Assembly (NCBI RefSeq): GCF_001612985.1
Contig: NZ_BDBM01000064.1
Span: forward strand, 1-43,737
Direction of reading: 5' to 3'
Length of the DNA stretch: 43,737 nt
Source of the DNA: Nocardia gamkensis NBRC 108242
GTDB lineage: Bacteria; Actinomycetota; Actinomycetes; Mycobacteriales; Mycobacteriaceae
Shown: piece after piece, positions 25,820 to 34,700 of the stretch
How positions within the stretch are numbered: the stretch's first letter is position 1
Layout: each line of letters opens with the position of its first letter
Translations under genes and position numbers: made by a program
Notes under the pieces: generated by a model
Database searches by the model: none
The model's input: only the letters and a program-made list of their open reading frames with translations
What the model was told of the DNA's origin: nothing

Positions 25820-27945
25820 TGGTGGTTCTCCAGGATGGTGTCGAGGCGGTCGAGTTCGTGCTGTTCGCGGCGGTGCCGGATCGGCGGGGCGAGCGGGTCG
25901 GCGACGATCTCGGCGAGTTCATCGCGGCGCTTGCGGATTTCGGCGATGTCGCGGCCGGTGCGGGCGATATTCGGGCAGCGGGGCCGGCAGTCATCGATGT
26001 CGGGGGTGACCATGGGGTCATCGGCGGTGCCGCGGAGCTGGCAAGCAGCCTGGGCGGGGTCGAACACGCAGGTCATGCCTTTGCCGTGGAAAATCTGCAG
26101 AAGTGGGTTGTTGACCAGGTCACGGGCTTGCTTCCCGGTGCTGAGGACGTGGCCGCCGAATTGCTTGTGAGCGGCGGAGACTCGCATCCCGTAGTCGTCG
26201 GCGGCCGGGCCGCTGACGTGTTCGCCTTGGGCGAGGGCCCGATGATTCTCGGCAATTTCATCCAGACGAGCCAGGAAATCTTCGAAGGCGTAGTCGTCAG
26301 GGAATCCGGATTCGTAGGTTCCGGCGTAGCCCTGGAACATCCGGGTTTCGACGTGCCCGTATTGCAGTGCGCCGGCGACGACTCCCCGGGGACGGCGCCG
26401 GATGGACCAGGCGAGGGTTCGCCGGAAACGGGACAGGTTCAGCGGTCCTTGCGGGTCCGCGGGAACGCCGTCGATGCCGCGGCTGACGCTGTAGGTGTTG
26501 ATCCAGGTGGTGAACGATTCCAAGTCCTTTGCGACGATGCTGGCCAGTCGCGCTTCGCCTTTGCGGGTGCTGTTGTAATACCGCTGGCGGGCAACGTTGT
26601 TCGCGAACAGAAGAGGGTGATCGTGTAGGCGTTCGAGGACTGCGGCGGCTTCGGCGACGGGCTCGACGACGACCCAGGGATCGCGTCGTGGTGCCCCTTG
26701 GGGGATCTTGTTGCCGCGGTCGTCGGTTGCGTGCTTGAAGTAGGTGCCAGACATGAGCAGCAGATCCGTTTGCGGGTCGTACTCGATGCATCCGCGTTCG
26801 AGGTTGAGAACCTCTGCTGCGCGGGCGCCGGACAAATACGCGATGATCACCGCGCAAGCGGCGCTCAGATGCCGCGCCAGTGTGCGTGCTTCGAAGTGGG
26901 CGATCGGGCGGTCGAGCCAGAGCTGCCCGCTCAGGCGCCCGGTAATCGGCGTCTCCAGATAAGCGTTGTCTGCCACCGGGATTCCCGATTCGCGGATGGC
27001 CTGGCCGATCGCCGCCTTGCTCAGGCCATGAGGGGCGCATTCGAAGATCCGGCCCAGATGGGGCCAATCGATCTCGATGATTCCGTCGGGGGTGATCCGG
27101 CCCGGCAGCGATCCGCCGGTGCAGCGGAGCCGGTCGAGGTATTCGATGACCAACCCCTCGATCCGGCCCTTCGGTGAGCGGATCACGGGCCCGGTTCGGC
27201 GGCGGCCTTCCATGCTGCGGCTGTCCAGGAACCGGTATTCGGCGTAGGCGGCGATGATGTCTTCGGCAAAGTCCTCGACGAACCGCAGAGACCATGCCAG
27301 CAGCGGTTGCATGGTCTTCTCGGCGATGCGTGGGGTGAGGTTCGCTCGACTTTGGGCGATTTTGCCGAGCAGTTCATGCGACCTGTCTCCGCCCCATGGC
27401 GGCAAGGGTGGCAGTCTCATCTGCTCGGGGAGCGCGTCTCGATAGGACCACAGCCGCCGAACCTCCCTGATCCGCTTGTGTTTCGCCAGCGGCGACATGT
27501 CGCGGGCGCTGAGATCGATCAGGTAGTCATCGAGGAGCTCGGCTGTGACGTCCTGCAGCTCGGTGACGTCATGGCGGTGCAACCAGACAAGGAATTCCTT
27601 CAATGAAGCCCACGAGGAGTCGATACTGAGGATCGACGGCCGACTCACCCTCATCCACCGCATCCATGCCGGGCATTCGGTGTTGATCAGTTGCCAGACA
27701 TAGTGTTTCGCGGTCAGCTGCATCGGTATCGGGATGGCGGCGAAGTTCAGGCTGGTCGCGTCGGCGCCGGCCTCGAAGATCGCCTCGTTGAGATGCCACC
27801 GGTCATCACCGAACCGTGACAACCTGGCCGGATCGGTTCCCGGCAGTAGTTCACGATCCAGCAGCACCAGCGTCTCGTTCCGCGGCCACCGATCGGCGGC
27901 GGAAACGGTATGGGCGGCAAAGACGTCGAGGGCGCGGTCGGTCAT
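25816..27945 (-). CDS. Tyrosine recombinase, third in the Tn554-related cassette
   Basis: A 709-residue integrase. An N-terminal domain is followed by a SAM-like core-binding domain (about 105-165: SSWASLKEFLVWLHRHD). The C-terminal catalytic domain has R375 in AYLSGARAAEVLNLERG, K404 in TYFKHATD, RFRR at 506-509 where HxxR is expected (first His is Arg), H531 in YGHVETRMF and nucleophile Y540 in QGYAG. A Cys cluster near 620-660 (MTCVFDPAQAAC, then DDCRPRCPN) may bind metal. Its ATG overlaps the stop of the previous recombinase (ATGA), and it is overlapped by the TnpC-like gene. The strong linkage predicts one transcript. Confidence 0.88.
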   Translation of the reverse strand: MTDRALDVFAAHTVSAADRWPRNETLVLLDRELLPGTDPARLSRFGDDRWHLNEAIFEAGADATSLNFAAIPIPMQLTAKHYVWQLINTECPAWMRWMRVSRPSILSIDSSWASLKEFLVWLHRHDVTELQDVTAELLDDYLIDLSARDMSPLAKHKRIREVRRLWSYRDALPEQMRLPPLPPWGGDRSHELLGKIAQSRANLTPRIAEKTMQPLLAWSLRFVEDFAEDIIAAYAEYRFLDSRSMEGRRRTGPVIRSPKGRIEGLVIEYLDRLRCTGGSLPGRITPDGIIEIDWPHLGRIFECAPHGLSKAAIGQAIRESGIPVADNAYLETPITGRLSGQLWLDRPIAHFEARTLARHLSAACAVIIAYLSGARAAEVLNLERGCIEYDPQTDLLLMSGTYFKHATDDRGNKIPQGAPRRDPWVVVEPVAEAAAVLERLHDHPLLFANNVARQRYYNSTRKGEARLASIVAKDLESFTTWINTYSVSRGIDGVPADPQGPLNLSRFRRTLAWSIRRRPRGVVAGALQYGHVETRMFQGYAGTYESGFPDDYAFEDFLARLDEIAENHRALAQGEHVSGPAADDYGMRVSAAHKQFGGHVLSTGKQARDLVNNPLLQIFHGKGMTCVFDPAQAACQLRGTADDPMVTPDIDDCRPRCPNIARTGRDIAEIRKRRDELAEIVADPLAPPIRHRREQHELDRLDTILENHQ

Positions 27946-30842
27946 CGCAGGTCGAGCTCTCTGTTCAGGAATCGCTCCACTAATGCGCGGTCGGCGTCGC
28001 TGACGCCCACTCGAGCGTCGTCGACATCGGCGAGGTCATGGCGGGCGAGCAATTCGGCGAGTTGGGCGTGCGCGAACCCGAACCGCTCGACCCAGGTCAG
28101 TGGATCCATTTGCGCTTTGCGGGCGCCGAGCTGACTGTGAACGTGCACCTGAATTGGCAGGTGATGCGGCATGGCGCGCGCGCAGGGACAGCTCAGGCAC
28201 TGCATAAACGAGGCTTGGCACGCCCCTGCGGCGGTGTGCGGGCCTGTGCCGTCGTCGGCGCAAGCCGCCATCACGGTGTCGAGCTTGCGGGCCATCATGC
28301 GTTCGAGAACCCTTGCGTCCATGCCGTGTTCGGCAGCGACCCCATCGGGATCGTCGTGAGCCCGTGCGAGGTCGTCGATGCTCAGGTGGTCGATCACACC
28401 GCGTGCGCGCGCTCTGTCGACCTCTCCAGCCAGTGCCTCGGCGACGACTCTCCGGTATTCGTCGACGCTGCCGCGATTGCGCGACAGATAGTCCTTGACC
28501 AGTGTCTGTTCACGATGTGCGACCGGCTTCTGGTGCAACTCGAGATAGGTCAACCTGACCCGGTTCATCGCAACCTGCAACGCAACCGGGTTCCCCTCGC
28601 CGGACATGGCGTCCGACACCAGATTGTGCGACCTGCTCCACCCGGCGTACCAGCTATCGAGTTTGTCCATCACCCGCAGCCCCCGACCGTTCTCGCAGTG
28701 CCCGCCGGCGGTGCTGGTGTAGCCGACGAAAAGCTTGTCTGTACCGATGAACTCACGCGACCGCGCGGTCAGCTCGATCATCAGGGCGTAAACGCCAAAC
28801 GGGGTGTGCAGCTCGTCGCGGGCCGACAACTCCTCATGACGGTCGGGAATACTGATCCAGTTCGGAACCTCCTCCAACACCAAGTTCATATAGGCGCGGC
28901 CGCCGCGCCTGGGCTTGCGGGTGTTCAGGATCGCCGCCGCTGTCTGCCCGACATGCCCGTCAGCGCGATGATGCGCGACACCGGCATTGAGGATCACGCT
29001 GCGATTCTGTCCAGTCATGGCAGCCAGCAGAATGGCTCCCGCGACGAGCTCTCGACCCACCAGATGAAGTTGAGCGACCGCGTCGACGGTCGAGCCGAGT
29101 CGACGAACCCAATCCTTCGCTTGGGATGTGACCGCCCCGGTCCGCGACCGCATGTACTTGTATCGGGGGACGTCAGCGTAGCGGTCGACGAAATCCAGCA
29201 GTTCCATTCTCCGCTCAGGGTCTGCCGAGCTCCCCTCGCGATATTCCCGCAACAGCTGCCTGTTGTTGCGAATCCGGACAGCCGCAGCGCGCAGGTCCTC
29301 GCGCGCGGCCGTCGCGATCCGTTTGAACTCTGCGCTGCTGTAGCTCGCCGTTGGCGGCCCCGCAACGCGCCGGTGCGGGTTGCGCTCTCGCAGCTTCGCC
29401 ACCAAGGCGTCGGTGATGCCATCGGCGCCCAACAGGACCCCCTTCACCGATCCCAATTCGGTTGCGGCATTCCGCATCCCCCGACGATGGGCAACGAAGC
29501 CGTCGATATGGCCTGGCACCAGATCATCTATCAGCCTGGGTGGGGCGGGAAGGTTCGCCAAATACGTGGCGAACGTGGTGATCGCCTGAAACACGGCTCG
29601 TATCGAGTGCATCGACGTCAACCGGCTTCCTGGAGCCGTCCGTCGAGCGAACGCGACCGCCATTTCCCGCTGCATTCCCGCCGCCACCGGCAGGCCGGTG
29701 AAGTCGAAGTCCTTGTGCTCGCTGCCCTCCTGGGCGAAGCACCGAACCACACTGGTCTCACCGAGAATGCCTCGGGCAGTAGCTGGTTCGGTGCTCGGCA
29801 GGGCGGCTTTGCGTCCGCGCCGGCTCACCGGGCGCGCGCCCAGCGGGTCGGTGATCACGCGTGAGTGTCCCGCAACGGCTTCGACGACGAATTTGTCGAT
29901 GTCGAGACCTTCGACCTGGGCGAGCAGGACCTCCACCGACAGATTCTGGAACGGCTCGAGGTAGACCGATCTTGTGGTTTCCACCCGGCGGTGACCGAGG
30001 ATGGTTTGCACGAAATCCCATGTGTCGCCGAACTGGTAACGAAAATCGCGGGTCTCGTTCTCGCTGAGATGGTCGACCCGTTTGGCGTAGACCAGCTTCC
30101 CGACCGAGAACCATCGCAGGGCAGCCGAATGACGACTCATGTGCGAATTCACCCGGAAGTTGTCCAAACCTATCGCAGCGACGCGCTGGTTCGCGGCATC
30201 GAAGCTGTGATGCCAGGCGTGGGGATCGCGCGGCAGCCCGTCCTCGTTCAACCACAACCACACCGGCTCCAAACCGGCCACTGTCTCCCGAAACATTCTG
30301 CGCCGCAACGATGAACCCACCAAATTCCAGTCCCGAACGACCCAGCCGCCGCTCTCCTGGTCGGGCATCACCACCGAACCAGGACGGCGATCGACGTCCA
30401 CCAGCATCCGGCCAGGGAGCCGTTCATAAACGCCAGCAGCCTGCGCTTGGCGAACCATCCGCGCGCGAGCGCCCTCGACATAAGCCCAGACCGCACTCAG
30501 CGCGCGCCGAGGAATCCAGTACGGATGCCCATAGCCGCCCTTGGCGCACTTGCTGGCCAATTGGCAGGTGTAGAAGCCGCGCCCGGCTTGCAGTCGCGGC
30601 AGCTCCGGTAGCACCACGCTGGCCCACTCGCTCAACCTCAGGGCGGTGCCGTAGAGTCCGTCGGCGAATGCCGCGTCACGCTGGTCGTTGCGGCCACGCC
30701 ACGATCGATCCGGTCGACCCGACAGGTCCCGCCCCCGCAATCCGACATCTCGCCAGCGTGCCCACGCCGCCGGGTCCAGCCACTTCACGGCTGCGTCCCG
30801 CTTGGCCTTCGGATAGTCCACCTCGGCGAACACGTCGTCCAC
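27942..30842 (-). CDS. Two tyrosine recombinases joined in one frame (catalytic domain of the first + whole second)
   Basis: A 966-codon open frame from GTG 30842. Residues 1-300 hold a complete integrase catalytic domain: R69 (GTALRLSEW), H234/R237 (NSHMSRHSAAL), H284 (ILGHRRVETT), Y294 (SVYLEP). Residues ~339-966 form a second, Tn554 TnpB-sized recombinase (~628 aa). It has AMTGQNRSVIL, then RVRLTYLELH and an AHREQTLVKDYL box where HxxxxTxxxY fits, and a C-terminal CQASFMQCLSCPCAR Cys cluster. The second probably starts at GTG 29828 (VSRRGRKAALPS). The N-terminal domain of the first lies upstream beyond an in-frame TAG (30864-30866). Expression of this frame would need reinitiation or readthrough. 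Confidence 0.8.
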   Translation of the reverse strand: MDDVFAEVDYPKAKRDAAVKWLDPAAWARWRDVGLRGRDLSGRPDRSWRGRNDQRDAAFADGLYGTALRLSEWASVVLPELPRLQAGRGFYTCQLASKCAKGGYGHPYWIPRRALSAVWAYVEGARARMVRQAQAAGVYERLPGRMLVDVDRRPGSVVMPDQESGGWVVRDWNLVGSSLRRRMFRETVAGLEPVWLWLNEDGLPRDPHAWHHSFDAANQRVAAIGLDNFRVNSHMSRHSAALRWFSVGKLVYAKRVDHLSENETRDFRYQFGDTWDFVQTILGHRRVETTRSVYLEPFQNLSVEVLLAQVEGLDIDKFVVEAVAGHSRVITDPLGARPVSRRGRKAALPSTEPATARGILGETSVVRCFAQEGSEHKDFDFTGLPVAAGMQREMAVAFARRTAPGSRLTSMHSIRAVFQAITTFATYLANLPAPPRLIDDLVPGHIDGFVAHRRGMRNAATELGSVKGVLLGADGITDALVAKLRERNPHRRVAGPPTASYSSAEFKRIATAAREDLRAAAVRIRNNRQLLREYREGSSADPERRMELLDFVDRYADVPRYKYMRSRTGAVTSQAKDWVRRLGSTVDAVAQLHLVGRELVAGAILLAAMTGQNRSVILNAGVAHHRADGHVGQTAAAILNTRKPRRGGRAYMNLVLEEVPNWISIPDRHEELSARDELHTPFGVYALMIELTARSREFIGTDKLFVGYTSTAGGHCENGRGLRVMDKLDSWYAGWSRSHNLVSDAMSGEGNPVALQVAMNRVRLTYLELHQKPVAHREQTLVKDYLSRNRGSVDEYRRVVAEALAGEVDRARARGVIDHLSIDDLARAHDDPDGVAAEHGMDARVLERMMARKLDTVMAACADDGTGPHTAAGACQASFMQCLSCPCARAMPHHLPIQVHVHSQLGARKAQMDPLTWVERFGFAHAQLAELLARHDLADVDDARVGVSDADRALVERFLNRELDLR

Positions 30843-30863
30843 ATCGCCGTAGCGGCCGGAGGC

Positions 30864-31280
30864 CTAGGTGTAGAACTTCTTGCACGCGGCAACGTCTTTC
30901 GCGAACGTCGACGTCTTGACCGTCGCGATGTTCGCCGGATCGGTCAACCGCCAGAACTCGAACTCCTCGGTGTGCTCCTCATCCGCCTGCCACCACGGGC
31001 AACCCCGTGACTCCAGGAAACTCAGCCACAACGCCAGCGAGTATGCGTAATCTCGGCGCGTGTTCTCAGCCAGCACCCCGAACTTCGCCGATGCGAGGAA
31101 CCGATTCACCCGATCATCGGGAAACCCGTTCGGCGCCAACATAAACCACTGGCCGTGCCGGACTCCCAGTTGCCGCGCCCAGGGCCCCACATCCAGCGCA
31201 ATGCGTTCCAGCCCCTCTGGCAAGTTCGGCCACGAGCGCTCCAGATCGAACCGCCGTACGGTCCACAACCCCGGGTCCAC
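30864..31280 (-). pseudogene. N-terminal part of the first tyrosine recombinase (TnpA-like), ended by amber codon
   Basis: A 138-residue frame: (V)DPGLWTVRRFDLERSWPN, FLASAKFGVLAENTRRDYAY, SLALWLSFLESRGCPWW and TFAKDVAACKKFYT, the SAM-like core-binding domain of an integrase. Codon 139 is TAG. The same frame then continues ASGRYGDVDDVFAEV into the catalytic domain of the gene above, where relatives have Trp (FY-x-W-A), so a single G-to-A change (TGG to TAG) explains it. GGGAG lies ~9 nt before the GTG start. The whole ancestral gene would run 31280-29826. Confidence 0.85.
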
Positions 31281-31339
31281 CAGCTAACTCTCCCTCGATG
31301 GTCTTGGACATCGAACCACAACAGGAGAGCGGCTATAGA

Positions 31340-31519
31340 ATGTACGGCCGACCGACCAGCCGCGCCGCCCTGCCCGTCGCCGCAGCACACCGGGCCATGC
31401 AGTTGCACCGTGATCACGACTGCGCCCGCAAGCGCGCCGCGTTCACCGCCCTGATTGCCGCCGGGCGCATCACACCGGATTCCGCACGCCAACACCGCCC
31501 ATGGAGCAATCCCTCGTGA
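31340..31519 (+). CDS. Small basic protein, unknown function
   Basis: A 59-residue ORF: MYGRPTSRAALPVAAAHRAM, QLHRDHDCARKRAAFTALIA, AGRITPDSARQHRPWSNPS. AGGAGAG lies ~10-12 nt before the ATG. A longer in-frame start exists at 31298. Its stop overlaps the next ORF's GTG (GTGA). No family recognised. The helix-rich middle and His/Arg content suggest a DNA- or protein-binding role, but this is a guess. Confidence 0.5.
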   Translation: MYGRPTSRAALPVAAAHRAMQLHRDHDCARKRAAFTALIAAGRITPDSARQHRPWSNPS

Positions 31520-31704
31520 ATCGAACCGAAGAAGACCCGACCGGACGGCTCCGGGAACTCACCGACCGCGCTACGCGAGCGGGCTACTGCCTGGTGCGCG
31601 ATCCGGTCCCACCGCACGACTGGAAGTTGCTGGACGCCGAGGACGGCGACGTCGTCGTCTTCGCCGCGAATCTCGAGCGAATCGAGCAGTGGCTCGACAC
31701 CTGA
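31516..31704 (+). CDS. Small acidic protein, unknown function
   Basis: A 62-residue ORF from the GTG in the GTGA overlap (an ATG at 31501 would add five residues). It reads NRTEEDPTGRLRELTDRATR, AGYCLVRDPVPPHDWKLLDA, EDGDVVVFAANLERIEQWLDT. The second half has strand-like, hydrophobic segments typical of a folded domain. Coupled to the preceding small basic ORF and ending 31 bp before the convergent dnaE1 stop. Not recognised. Confidence 0.55.
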   Translation: MNRTEEDPTGRLRELTDRATRAGYCLVRDPVPPHDWKLLDAEDGDVVVFAANLERIEQWLDT

Positions 31705-31717
31705 CTACGCGGCACCC

Positions 31718-31740
31718 GCTGAGCGAGCCCGCCGCTCAGC
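31718..31740. terminator. Bidirectional hairpin at the dnaE1 3' end
   Basis: GCTGAGCG (31718-31725) pairs with CGCTCAGC (31733-31740) over 8 bp with a 7-nt loop. It contains the dnaE1 stop codon and lies 13 bp after the small acidic ORF, so it could end transcription on both strands. Confidence 0.6.
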
Positions 31741-34700
31741 TCGCCAAGCAACCCGGACCGAGCAGCGCCTTGAGGTCGCCCATCAGTGCCGAGGACGGTG
31801 AGACTCGCAGGCGTTCGTCGAGTTTCAGCAGCGTGGTCTTGTCTCGGGCGCCGACGTGCCGGATATGCACATCCGACGTGCCGGGGTGCCTGGACAAGAC
31901 CCGCTTGAGTTCGCCGATCTTGTCCGGCGTGCACATGCGGGTGGTGACGGTGACCGCGAGCGGCTTCGCGACGCCGACCGCCGACAGGTCGGGCACGGCG
32001 AGATCGTTGGCGATCAGCGAGATCCGGTCGTCGCGGACCGAGACGCGCGCCTTGACCAGCACCACGGCGTCCTCCACGACGTCCATCCCGTACACCGAGT
32101 ACGACTGCGGGAAGAACAGCACCTCGATGCCACCGGTGAGGTCTTCCAGCTGCGCGGAGGCCCAGGCCAGGCCGTTCTTGTTGATGCGCCGGTTCACCGA
32201 GGCCAGGATGCCGCCGACGGTCACCTGGGTGCCGTCCTTGATGTCGCCCTCCAGGATGGCGGGGATCTGCGTGTCGGCCTGCGCCGCGAGCACGTGCTCG
32301 ACGCCGTTGAGCGGATGCCCGGACACGTACAGGCCGAGCATCTCCCGCTCCAGTGCGAGCCGGTGCTTGGACTCCCACTCCTCGTCGGGGACCTTCACGT
32401 TGAACACCGAGGTCACCGACTCGTCCGCGTCCAAGCCGCCGAACAGGTCGAATTGACCGATCGCCTCGGCCTTCTTGGTGGCCATCACGGCGTCGATGGC
32501 ATCGGAGTGGATCAGCATCAGGCCCTTGCGCGGATGCCCGAGGGAGTCGAAACCGCCTGCCTTGATCAGCGATTCGGTGACCTTCTTGCTCGCGGCGATG
32601 GCGTCGATCTTGTTCAGGTAATCGGAGAAATCGGTGAACTTCGATTTCTCCTTGCGCGCCTGGATGATCGAGGAGACGACGTTCGCGCCGACATTGCGCA
32701 CCGCGCCGAGACCGAAGCGGATGTCCTTGCCGACGGAGGCGAAGTTCTGCTCGGACTCGTTGACGTCCGGCGGAAGCACGGTGATGCCGAGGCGGCGGCA
32801 GTCGGAGAGGTAGACCGCGGCCTTGTCCTTGTCGTCGCCCACGGAGGTGAGCAGGCCCGCCATGTACTCGGCCGGGTAGTTGGCCTTGAGGTAGGCGGTC
32901 CAGAACGAGACCAGGCCGTAGCCCGCGGCGTGCGACTTGTTGAACGCGTAGCCGGCGAACGGAAGGATGGTGTCCCACAGCGCCTTCACCGCGGCCTCGG
33001 AGAAGCCGTTGTTGGTCATGCCCTCGTGGAAGCCCTTGTACTCGGCCTCGAGCACCTCGAGTTTCTTCTTACCCATGGCCTTGCGCAGCGCGTCGGCCTT
33101 GCCCATCGAGTAGGAGGCGACCTTCTGCGCGATGAACATGATCTGCTCTTGGTAGACGATCAGGCCGTAGGTCTCGGCGAGGATGTCCTTGAGCGGTTCC
33201 TCCAGCTCGGGGTGGATCGGCTTGATCGGCTGCCGCCCGTTCTTGCGGTCGGCGTAGTCGTTGTGCGCGTTCATGCCCATCGGGCCGGGGCGGTAGAGCG
33301 CGAGCACGGCGACGATGTCGTTGAAGCCGGTGGGCTGCATGCGGCGCAGCAGGTCGCGCATGGGACCGCCGTCGAGCTGGAAGACGCCGAGCGTGTCACC
33401 GCGCGAGAGCAATTCGTAGGTCGCGGGGTCGTCCAGCGGCAGGTTGTCCATGTCCAGGTCGATGCCGCGGTTGGCCTTGATGTTGTCCAGCGCGTCACCG
33501 ATGACGGTGAGGTTGCGCAGACCGAGGAAGTCCATCTTCAGCAGGCCGATGGCCTCGCAGGACGGATAGTCCCAGCCGGTGATGATCGCGCCGTCCTGGG
33601 GCCGCTTCCATACCGGGATGGCGTCCATCAACGGTTCGGAGGACATGATCACCGCGCAGGCGTGCACACCGGCGTTGCGGATCAGGCCCTCGAGTCCGCG
33701 CGCGGTCTCGTAGATCTTGGCCACGTCCGGGTTGTTGCCGATGAGTTCGCGGACCTCGGCGGCCTCTTTGTACCGCTCGTGATCGGGGTCCATGATGCCC
33801 GACAGCGGGATGTCCTTGGCCATGATCGGCGGCGGCAGCGCCTTGGAGATCTGGTCGGCGATGGCGAAGCCGGGCTGGCCGAACTGGACACGCGCGGAGT
33901 CCTTGATCGCGGCTTTGGTTTTAATCGTGCCGAAGGTGATCACCTGGGCGACCCGGTCGGTGCCCCACTTCTCGGTCGCGTAGCGGACCATCTCACCGCG
34001 GCGGCGATCGTCGAAGTCGATATCGATATCGGGCGCGGACGGGCGCTCCGGGTTGAGGAACCGCTCGAACAGCAGGCCGTGCGGCAGCGGGTCGATATTG
34101 GTGATGCCGAGCGCGTAGGCCACCAGCGAACCGGCCGCCGAACCACGGCCGGGGCCGACCCGGATGCCGACCTCTCGCGCGTGCTTGACGAGGTCGCCGA
34201 CGACGAGGAAGTAGGCGGGGAAGCCCTTCTGCTTGATGACGTCCAGTTCGAAGTAGGCGCGGGTGTAGTACTCGTCGGGCACGCCGTCCGGGAACCGGCG
34301 CGCCAAGCCGCGGTCGACCTCTTTGCGCAGCCAGGAATCCTGGTCCTCGCCCTCGGGTACCGGGAAGATCGGCATGCGGTCCTTGAAGGCCCACACGTCG
34401 TCGTAGGACTGGACCCGCTCGCCGATCAGCACCGTGTTGTCGCACGCGCCGGGCACCTCGGCGTCCCACAGCGCGCGCATCTCCTCGGCGGACTTCAGGT
34501 AGTAGCCGTCACCGTCGAATTTGAACCGCGTGGGATCCGACAGCGTCTTGCCGGTCTGCACGCACAGCAGCGCCTCGTGGTTGGCGGACTGGTCCTTGGT
34601 GACGTAGTGGCAGTCGTTCGTGGCCAGCGCCGGGATGCCCAGCTGCCTGCCGACGTTCAGCAACCCCTCGCGGACCCGGCGCTCGATGGACAGGCCGTGG

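Larger units (their letters stand above)
25319..31290 (-). mobile_element. Tn554-related transposon cassette (boundaries not resolved)
   Basis: Four minus-strand genes with ATGA/GTGA overlaps: TnpA-like recombinase (amber-interrupted), second recombinase, third recombinase and TnpC-like protein. The gene order and sizes match Tn554-like or three-recombinase elements. Such elements lack long inverted repeats and do not make a target duplication, and I found no repeats at either side. Limits given here are only the cassette plus short flanks. The UvrA remnant just left of it suggests insertion or deletion at that junction. Confidence 0.7.
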
